From an uncultured Pseudorhodobacter sp. (GTDB taxonomy: Bacteria; Pseudomonadota; Alphaproteobacteria; Rhodobacterales; Rhodobacteraceae): 6,094 nucleotides of DNA. Below are positions 1 to 4,848 of this stretch, one piece after another (position 1 is the first letter of the stretch; each line of letters begins with the position of its first letter). The position numbers were made by a program, and so were the translations under genes. A model generated the notes under the pieces. That model did not search any database. It was not told the DNA's origin and was given only the letters and a program-made list of their open reading frames with translations. The stretch lies in assembly GCA_945957495.1 (NCBI GenBank), contig CAMFLG010000208.1:1-6094 (forward strand). Reading direction: 5' to 3'.

Positions 1-1
1 C

Positions 2-1972
2 GGCGGCTATCGCGATCCGTCGGCGGCGGCGGCGATGCGGGGGATCAAGGCGGAAGGTGGCTGGGGGGTGATCTTCACCGAACAGACCGAGATGCACCAC
101 ACGTCTGAAATCACGCCCTTCATCGAGTTGCGGCTGTGGGAAGATCAGGACATTCCGTCGATTGCCAAGATGGCGGCGGCGATGAAAACGCATGGGGCGC
201 TGGCGGGGATTCAGCTGGCCTATTCCGGGATCAATGGGCCGAATTTCTACACCAAAGAGGTGCCGATGGCGGTGTCGCCGGGCCCGATCCGCACCTTTAC
301 CAACGATCCGGTGCAGGCGCGGGGGTTGGACAAGACCGATATCCGCAACCTGCGGCGGTGGTTTGTGAACGCGGCAAAGCGGTCAAAACTGGCGGGGTTT
401 GACCTGATTTGCCTGTATGGCGCGCATGGGTTCGGGATTTTTCAGCACTTCCTCAGCCGCGCGACCAACCAGCGGTCGGACGAATATGGCGGGTCGCTGG
501 AAAACCGGTCGCGCTTTGCGCGCGAGGTGATCGGCGACATGCGTGACGCGGTGGGCGATACGATGGCGATCACGCTGCGGGTGTCGTTGGACGAACACAT
601 TGGCAATCTGGGCTTTTCCAACGCAGAAGTGCGGGATTTCATTGCGATGAATGCGGAATTGCCCGACCTGTGGGATCTGGCACAGGGGACGTGGGAGGAT
701 TGCTCTGGCCCCAGCCGGTTCAAGGAAGAGGCGGCGCAAGAGGTGTTGGTGCGCGGCATCCGCGAGCTTAGCCCACGTCCGGTGGTGGGGGTGGGGCGGT
801 TCACCAGCCCGGACGTGATGGCGCGGATGATCAAGGGCGGCACGCTGGATTTCATCGGCTGTGCGCGCCCGTCGATTGCCGATCCCTTCTTGCCGTTGAA
901 GATTGATGAGGGCCGGGTCGAGGATATTCGCGAATGCATCGGCTGCAACGTCTGCATCACCGGCGACATGACGCAAGGCATGGGACGCTGCACGCAGAAC
1001 CCGACCTGGATGGAGGAATGGCGGCGCGGCTGGCACCCGGAAAAGATGAACGCCAAGGGGGCGAGCCAGACTGTGCTGATCGTGGGCGCGGGCCCTGCCG
1101 GGCTAGAGGCGGCGCGGGCGCTGTCGCTGCGCGGCTATGATGTGGCGCTGGCCGAGGCGGGCAAGGTGTTGGGCGGGCGCGTGGCGAAGGAACGGCTGTT
1201 GCCCGGCCTTTCGGCCTGGGGCCGGGTGGCGGACTACCGCGCCTACCAGATCAGCCAGCGCCCGAATGTCGAGACGTATTTCGACAGCCGTTTGGGGGCA
1301 GAGGATATTCTGGGCTTTGGGTTTCAGAATGTGTGCATTGCCACGGGCGCGCATTGGCGGGCTGATGGCGTGGCGCGGATGCATGTGGTGCCGATCCCGC
1401 GTGCGGGCGCGCTGCCGGTGTTCACGCCGGATGACCTTATGGCGGGCAAGCTGCCGCAGGGCCGGGTCGTGGTGTTTGACGATGACCATTACTACATGGG
1501 CGGCGTACTGGCCGAGTTGTTGGCGCAGAAGGGCTGCGAGGTGGTTCTGGTGACGCCTTCGGCCTATGTTTCGGACTGGACGGCGAACACGCTGGAGCAG
1601 GCGGCGATTCACCGGCGGCTGCATGGGCTGGGCGTGAAGATCGTGCTGAACACCGGGGTCACGGCGCTGACGGCGGCAGGGGTGGACACCGCTTGCAGCT
1701 ATACCGGGGCGGTGGGGCAGATCGGGGCGGATGCGGTGGTGATGGTGGCCAGCCGGATTTCGGACGATCAGCTTTACCGCGATCTTCAGGCGCGGCAGGC
1801 GGAGTGGGCGGATGCGGGGATCTTGTCAGTCAAGATCATCGGCGATGCGGCGGCCCCGGCGCCGATTGCCTGGGCGACCTTTGCCGGCCACCGCTATGCC
1901 CGCGAGTTGGACATGCCCGATATTGGCGACGCGCTGCCGTTCCGGCGTGAGGTGACGCGCTTGGCGGATTGA
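2..1972 (+). CDS. TMADH/histamine dehydrogenase-family iron-sulfur flavoprotein (5' partial)
   Basis: Probably an amine dehydrogenase that oxidises a C-N bond to an imine, which hydrolyses to aldehyde plus amine or ammonia, and passes electrons via FMN and a 4Fe-4S cluster to an external carrier. The frame is open to base 2 and the family pattern continues upstream of the ATG at 35 (GYRDPSAAAA then MRGIKAEGGW), so that ATG is internal. The visible part is 656 residues; roughly 35 N-terminal residues, including the position of the flavin-linking Cys of TMADH, are outside the window. Order: TIM-barrel flavin domain with catalytic-type Tyr (416-418) and His (425-427); cluster motif C-x2-C-x2-C-x11-C (Cys codons at 935, 944, 953, 989); then a dinucleotide-binding domain with GAGPAG (1085-1102) as in TMADH, where it binds ADP. 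Estimated full length near 690 fits histamine dehydrogenase better than TMADH (729). Gln (83-85) and Asp (965-967) replace two TMADH substrate-bowl aromatics. The DgcA dimethylglycine branch is less likely, since it has CVGANYC rather than CIGCNVC. Family is certain; substrate is not. Confidence 0.9.
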   Translation, partial: GGYRDPSAAAAMRGIKAEGGWGVIFTEQTEMHHTSEITPFIELRLWEDQDIPSIAKMAAAMKTHGALAGIQLAYSGINGPNFYTKEVPMAVSPGPIRTFTNDPVQARGLDKTDIRNLRRWFVNAAKRSKLAGFDLICLYGAHGFGIFQHFLSRATNQRSDEYGGSLENRSRFAREVIGDMRDAVGDTMAITLRVSLDEHIGNLGFSNAEVRDFIAMNAELPDLWDLAQGTWEDCSGPSRFKEEAAQEVLVRGIRELSPRPVVGVGRFTSPDVMARMIKGGTLDFIGCARPSIADPFLPLKIDEGRVEDIRECIGCNVCITGDMTQGMGRCTQNPTWMEEWRRGWHPEKMNAKGASQTVLIVGAGPAGLEAARALSLRGYDVALAEAGKVLGGRVAKERLLPGLSAWGRVADYRAYQISQRPNVETYFDSRLGAEDILGFGFQNVCIATGAHWRADGVARMHVVPIPRAGALPVFTPDDLMAGKLPQGRVVVFDDDHYYMGGVLAELLAQKGCEVVLVTPSAYVSDWTANTLEQAAIHRRLHGLGVKIVLNTGVTALTAAGVDTACSYTGAVGQIGADAVVMVASRISDDQLYRDLQARQAEWADAGILSVKIIGDAAAPAPIAWATFAGHRYARELDMPDIGDALPFRREVTRLAD

Positions 1973-2003
1973 CCGGCGGTTGGTCTGCTGGGCCGACCTG
2001 CGT

Positions 2004-2020
2004 GGGGGTTTTGCACCCCC
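2004..2020. terminator. GC hairpin after the dehydrogenase gene
   Basis: GGGGGT (2004-2009) pairs with ACCCCC (2015-2020) around a 5-nt loop, starting 31 bp after the dehydrogenase stop. No T-tract follows on either strand, so this would be a weak or non-canonical intrinsic terminator. Its place between two convergent genes is the main reason for the call. Confidence 0.45.
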
Positions 2021-2031
2021 GATGCCCGGCC

Positions 2032-2047
2032 CGAACCTTGCGGTTCG
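2032..2047. terminator. Second hairpin in the convergent gap
   Basis: CGAACC (2032-2037) and GGTTCG (2042-2047) form a perfect 6-bp stem with loop TTGC. CCGAAC (2031-2036) can alternatively pair with GTTCGG (2051-2056). There is no T-tract. It may be part of a bidirectional termination region or of a structured intergenic repeat. Confidence 0.4.
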
Positions 2048-2060
2048 TGCGTTCGGCGCT

Positions 2061-2085
2061 GGCGATCTTCCACTGGAAGTTCGCC
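2061..2085. terminator. Third, longer imperfect hairpin in the convergent gap
   Basis: GGCGA (2061-2065) pairs with TCGCC (2081-2085). Inside it, CTTCC (2067-2071) pairs with GGAAG (2075-2079) around loop ACT. The two stems are separated only by a T/T mismatch, giving about ten base pairs in 25 nt. An outer pair GGCGC (2055-2059) / GCGCC (2091-2095) could extend the structure. It lies between convergent genes, so it could serve transcripts from both sides. Confidence 0.4.
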
Positions 2086-2163
2086 CGGGCGCGCCTTACC
2101 CCCTGCAGGATATTTGGACCAATGTGAAAGAAATTTTAGGCAAGTTTTAGCGAAGAGCGGGTG

Positions 2164-2835
2164 TCACTCGTCGCCGGGCACGCCGTAAGAGGGGGCGACG
2201 CTGGGGTTCTGGGCGCGTTGGACGTAGGCGGCCATTTGCGGGCGGTAGACGGCCCAGGCCTCTGCCAGCGCGCCGATCGGGTCATCCGACCAGTCGATGC
2301 GCAGATCGACCAGCGGCCAGTCGAGTTGGTCGGCGATTTTCAGACCGGCCGAATGGACCGGGCCAGCCTCGCCGCCCGCAGCAAGGCCTGCCTGAAGGGC
2401 GGCCATGAGACGGTCGCCCAGATGGCCGGTTGCGGCCTCGAACGCTGTCACCATGGCTTGCGGCACCGATGCGTCGGCCAAGAGGTTGCCCCCTGCGGCG
2501 CAATCGGTGCCCTGTGCCTGCCCCCAGACCCCCAGCACCTGCGCGCCAGAGTGAATGGCGCTGCGGCCTTCGGCATCGACGACCAGCAACTGCCGGTAGT
2601 CGATGAAGGCGCGACCCTGCGTCAGGGTGGCCAGTGCATCGGGTGCGGTCTGCCCTGCGGCAAGCAGGGCCAAGAGTTCCGGCCCCAGGGCGGGGTCGGT
2701 GACATTCTGGCTCGCCACCACGCCCACCCCGGCGCGCACATGGGCGCAGCGCGCGGCCACGGCAGGAGAGGAGGACGAGATCGCCATGCCGAACTGGCCG
2801 GTGCGCGCACAACGTGCGACGAGAGAGAAGGTCAT
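2164..2835 (-). CDS. DUF1028 family protein, putative Ntn-hydrolase-like fold
   Basis: A 223-residue protein of the DUF1028 family, whose biochemical role I do not know. Recognised from an ordered set of motifs: TFSLVAR at residues 2-8, AISSSSPAVAARC at 18-30, GVVASQNVTDPALG at 38-51, GGNLLA at 115-120 and VDLRIDWSDDPIGAL at 176-190. From memory, a solved roseobacter member has an Ntn-hydrolase-type fold, which would make an amidase or peptidase-like reaction conceivable; this is not demonstrated for the family. No signal peptide or membrane segment is seen, so it is probably cytoplasmic, and there is no C-terminal peptidoglycan-binding extension as in some longer members. The start ATG (2833-2835) follows AAAGGAG (2841-2847) at a 5-nt spacing. 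It lies 15 bp downstream of the Rid gene on the same strand and almost certainly shares its transcript. Confidence 0.9.
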   Translation of the reverse strand: MTFSLVARCARTGQFGMAISSSSPAVAARCAHVRAGVGVVASQNVTDPALGPELLALLAAGQTAPDALATLTQGRAFIDYRQLLVVDAEGRSAIHSGAQVLGVWGQAQGTDCAAGGNLLADASVPQAMVTAFEAATGHLGDRLMAALQAGLAAGGEAGPVHSAGLKIADQLDWPLVDLRIDWSDDPIGALAEAWAVYRPQMAAYVQRAQNPSVAPSYGVPGDE

Positions 2836-2850
2836 GCGGGCTCCTTTAGG

Positions 2851-3273
2851 TCAGTCGGGGATCACGGCGGTGCCGTCGATTTCCACCAGCCAGCTGGGGC
2901 GGGCCAAGGCCGAAACCACCAGACCGGTGGACACCGGATGCACGCCTTTGAGGTATTCGCCCATGGTGCGATAGACCGCCTCGCGGTGGCGCACATCGGT
3001 GATATAGACGACGACCTTGACCAGATGTTCCATGGTGCCGCCCGCCTCTTCGATCAGCTGGCGGATGTTCTGCATGACCTTGTGGGTTTGCTCCGCCGGA
3101 TCAAAGCTGCCGATGTCCTTGAAATCATCCAGATTCTGCGGGCATTGACCGCGCAGGTACAGGGTGCGCCCGCCGCGCGTGGCCACGGCCTGACACAGAT
3201 CGTTGTCAAGCCTTTGTTCGGGATAGGTGTCTTTGGTGTTGAACTTGCGATAGCGGGTGTGCGGGTTGGTCAT
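2851..3273 (-). CDS. Rid family protein (YjgF/YER057c/UK114)
   Basis: A 140-residue small cytoplasmic protein of the Rid family, whose well-studied members are trimers that hydrolyse reactive imines and enamines released by amine- or amino-acid-oxidising enzymes. Family features: LYLRGQCPQNLD (38-49), EQTHKVMQNIRQLIEEAGG (61-79), HLVKVVVYITDV (83-94) and LVEIDGTAVIP (129-139). The canonical RidA arginine (Arg105 in E. coli RidA, in an ARSC-type context) aligns with Ser115 of HPVSTGLVV, so this is a divergent subfamily and imine deaminase activity should not be assumed. An Arg is present later at residue 125. The frame is open 21 codons further upstream, but ATG 3271-3273 is preceded by AGGAGA (3278-3283), 4 nt away, and begins the family-like N-terminus MTNPHTRYRKF. 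It is first in the minus-strand unit with DUF1028 and divergent from the monooxygenase gene. Pairing with an amine dehydrogenase fits imine handling, by inference. Confidence 0.92.
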   Translation of the reverse strand: MTNPHTRYRKFNTKDTYPEQRLDNDLCQAVATRGGRTLYLRGQCPQNLDDFKDIGSFDPAEQTHKVMQNIRQLIEEAGGTMEHLVKVVVYITDVRHREAVYRTMGEYLKGVHPVSTGLVVSALARPSWLVEIDGTAVIPD

Positions 3274-3277
3274 GGTT

Positions 3278-3283
3278 TCTCCT
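3278..3283 (-). promoter_or_regulatory. Ribosome binding site of the Rid gene
   Basis: AGGAGA on the minus strand, 4 nt before ATG 3273. It fixes this start over the longer open frame beginning at 3336, which has no such site and would add 21 residues unlike the family. Confidence 0.75.
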
Positions 3284-3483
3284 GTTCGCGCGCGGGCTTG
3301 ACGACTGGTGTATCCGCGAAAAGGGCTGACTGGCAAATCAGTGTTTCGCTATGTGACGGTTAGGCAGGGGTTAAGCGGGGCGGGGGTGGTTTAAGGTATG
3401 CCTAAGCAACGCTGTGTGATTCCTTTATGGTTTCAGGGCGGGGTCGATTCTACACAAGCCGGACTTGGAAACCCCTTTGCGCG
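3284..3483. other. Divergent intergenic region, likely promoters for both directions
   Basis: The gap between two divergent starts must hold the promoters for the Rid-DUF1028 unit and the monooxygenase gene, unless transcription enters from elsewhere. I could not find a well-spaced -35/-10 pair on either strand that I would defend. The clearest structure is an interrupted dyad at 3316-3349, listed separately. A second weak dyad, TTAAGG-TATG-CCTAA, lies near 3391-3405. No small gene with a plausible ribosome binding site is seen. Confidence 0.4.
3316..3349. promoter_or_regulatory. Interrupted dyad, candidate operator or leader hairpin
   Basis: GCGAAA (3316-3321) and TTTCGC (3344-3349) are inverted copies. 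Inside them, CTGA (3326-3329) and TCAG (3338-3341) form a second inverted pair around an 8-nt centre. The site is 43-76 bp upstream of the Rid start codon, where an operator or 5' leader structure would sit. The two arm pairs are offset by 1 bp, so as a protein site it is imperfect. Confidence 0.3.
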
Positions 3484-3490
3484 AAAAGGA
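3484..3490 (+). promoter_or_regulatory. Ribosome binding site of the monooxygenase gene
   Basis: AAAAGGA lies 8 nt before ATG 3499. It selects that start over the in-frame ATG at 3427, which would add 24 residues before the Rossmann fold. The ATG at 3491 is out of frame. Confidence 0.7.
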
Positions 3491-3498
3491 ATGTCGGC

Positions 3499-4725
3499 AT
3501 GGCAACGGAAACAGTCGAGACGCTGATCATCGGCGGCGGTCAGGCCGGATTGGCGATGAGCGCGCATCTGCGGGAAAAGGGCCGGTCGCATCTGGTGGTG
3601 GAGCGCGACCGCATTGCCGAACGCTGGCGCACGGGGCGTTGGGATTCGCTGGTGGCGAATGGCCCGGCCTGGCATGACCGCTTTCCGATCCTAGAATTTG
3701 ACGACACGCCGCCCGAGGTCTTTGCGCATAAGGACCGGATTGTGCGGTATTTCGAAGAGGTTGCCGAAAAGATCAAGGCGCCGGTGCGCTGCGGGGTGGA
3801 GGTGAGGTCGCTGCGGCAAAAGCCGGATGGGTCGGGCTTTGTGGCGGAAACCTCTGATGGTGTGATCGAGGCGGCGAATGTGGTGGCGGCGACCGGGCCG
3901 TTTCAGCGCCCCTTGATCCCGACGCTGGTGCCGGATGAGGCCGGGATCATGCAGATCCATTCCAGCGGCTATCGCAATCCCGGGCAGTTGCCGGAAGGCG
4001 CGGTGCTGGTGGTGGGGGCAGGGTCGTCGGGGGTGCAGATCGCCGACGAGCTGCTGCGTGCGGGCAAGCGGGTTTATCTGTCGGTTGGCCCGCATGACCG
4101 CCCGCCGATCCGCTATCGTGGCAAGGATTTTTGCTGGTGGCTGGGCGTTCTGGGCATGTGGGATGCCAGGACGCGCGAACCGGGGATGGAGCATGTGACG
4201 ATTGCCGTCAGCGGCGCGCGTGGGGGTCATACGGTGGATTTCCGTGAACTGGCGGCGCGGGGGATGACCTTGGTGGGCCGCGCGGGGGCGTATCAGGATG
4301 GTGTCTTGCCTTTTGCGTCCGATCTGGCCGCCAATATCGCGGCGGGGGACGCGCATTACCTGTCAATTCTGGATCAGGCGGATGCATATGCGGCGGCGCA
4401 TGGGCTTGATCTGCCGCTGGAACCCACGGCGCGGATGATCGGGCCAAGCCCGGACTGTGTGACCAATCCGTTGCGGGAGCTTGATCTGGAGCAGGCGGGG
4501 GTGACGGCGATCGTCTGGGCCACCGGCTTTGCGCTGGATTACGGCTGGTTGCAGGTGGACGCCTTTGACGAAAAGGGCCGCCCTGCGCATGAGCGGGGAG
4601 TGACGGCGGTGCCGGGGCTGTATTTCCTTGGCCTGCCCTGGCTGTCGCGCCGCGCCTCGCCCTTCATCTGGGGGGTGTGGCATGACGCGGCCTATCTGGC
4701 GGATCGGATCGACGCGCGGGGGTAG
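3499..4725 (+). CDS. FAD/NAD(P)H-dependent flavin monooxygenase-like oxidoreductase (CzcO/FMO type)
   Basis: A 408-residue two-dinucleotide flavoprotein related to class B flavin monooxygenases. These use NAD(P)H and oxygen to form a flavin hydroperoxide that oxygenates N, S or carbonyl groups. The FAD-binding motif GGGQAG is at residues 12-17, right after the N-terminal strand, and the NAD(P)H-binding motif GAGSSG is at 173-178 (strand VLVVGAGSSGVQIA). Between them IHSSGY (153-158) resembles the end of the FMO fingerprint FxGxxxHxxxY, but the leading F and G are not in register, so the fingerprint is degenerate. WATGF (340-344) is the usual late FAD-contact motif, and the C-terminus GLYFLGLPWL...FIWGVWHDAAYLADRI is typical of the CzcO-like group. 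No signal peptide or anchor is seen. The start is set by AAAAGGA at 3484-3490. The gene is divergent from the Rid gene. The stop TAG (4723-4725) sits in the first of two tandem GTAGGGT heptamers next to a REPIN-like repeat. Substrate unknown; a plain NAD(P)/FAD oxidoreductase remains possible. Confidence 0.88.
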   Translation: MATETVETLIIGGGQAGLAMSAHLREKGRSHLVVERDRIAERWRTGRWDSLVANGPAWHDRFPILEFDDTPPEVFAHKDRIVRYFEEVAEKIKAPVRCGVEVRSLRQKPDGSGFVAETSDGVIEAANVVAATGPFQRPLIPTLVPDEAGIMQIHSSGYRNPGQLPEGAVLVVGAGSSGVQIADELLRAGKRVYLSVGPHDRPPIRYRGKDFCWWLGVLGMWDARTREPGMEHVTIAVSGARGGHTVDFRELAARGMTLVGRAGAYQDGVLPFASDLAANIAAGDAHYLSILDQADAYAAAHGLDLPLEPTARMIGPSPDCVTNPLRELDLEQAGVTAIVWATGFALDYGWLQVDAFDEKGRPAHERGVTAVPGLYFLGLPWLSRRASPFIWGVWHDAAYLADRIDARG

Positions 4726-4735
4726 GGTGTAGGGT
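4722..4735. repeat. Tandem heptamer GTAGGGT x2
   Basis: GTAGGGT occurs at 4722-4728 and immediately again at 4729-4735. The first copy contains the monooxygenase stop codon TAG and the second is the outer end of the REPIN-like element. The duplication may reflect insertion or slippage at the repeat boundary. Confidence 0.8.
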
Positions 4736-4787
4736 GGGCAATTTGCCCACCTTTGCCAAAGGGTGGTGGGCAGATTGCCCATCCTAC
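4729..4787. repeat. REPIN-like element: two inverted REP sequences with GTAG ends
   Basis: The left unit is GTAG (4729-4732) followed by the near-perfect palindrome GGTGGGCAATTTGCCCACC (4733-4751). The right unit is its inverted partner, GGTGGGCAGATTGCCC then ATCC, ending in CTAC (4784-4787), which is GTAG on the other strand. The 23-nt arms (4729-4751 and 4765-4787) are complementary at all but two positions, and both exceptions would be G-U pairs in RNA. A 13-nt spacer (4752-4764) separates them. A palindromic unit with a 5' GTAG tetranucleotide, doubled head to head, is the described form of REP elements mobilised by RAYT (TnpA-REP) transposases. No RAYT gene lies in the window. In a transcript this could form one long hairpin or two small ones, and so could also act in termination, since it lies 3 bp beyond the stop codon. 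Confidence 0.8.
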
Positions 4788-4809
4788 GCATGGCTTTGCC
4801 TCTGGTCGC

Positions 4810-4822
4810 GGCGCAGAGCGCC
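4810..4822 (+). other. Small hairpin in the transporter leader
   Basis: GGCGC (4810-4814) and GCGCC (4818-4822) are perfect complements around AGA, 26 bp before the transporter start at 4849. It has no T-tract. It may be a leader structure or chance in GC-rich sequence. Confidence 0.25.
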
Positions 4823-4848
4823 TGATACCCACGGGCATGGGGGGAGCC

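Noticed and set aside
35..37. ATG at 35 as the true start of the dehydrogenase
   Set aside because: The conserved family sequence continues upstream in frame to the window edge, and the usual N-terminal flavin-binding stretch would be missing.
383..1056. Overlapping minus-strand open frames of about 200 codons inside the dehydrogenase
   Set aside because: The plus-strand frame has unmistakable family motifs over the same bases; these frames have no start signals and biased composition.
3298..3303. TTGACG as a -35 promoter box
   Set aside because: No acceptable -10 element lies 16-18 bp downstream, and the site is about 200 bp from the plus-strand gene it would serve.
2161..3363. 400-codon open frame on the plus strand
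   Set aside because: It is antisense to the Rid and DUF1028 genes, has a His/Arg/Gly-rich composition, shows no family motifs, and spans the clear ribosome binding sites of the opposite strand.
4753..4848. Upstream extension of the transporter from ATG 4753
   Set aside because: The extra 32 residues are encoded by the REPIN-like repeat and its flank, are not hydrophobic or family-like, and have no ribosome binding site.
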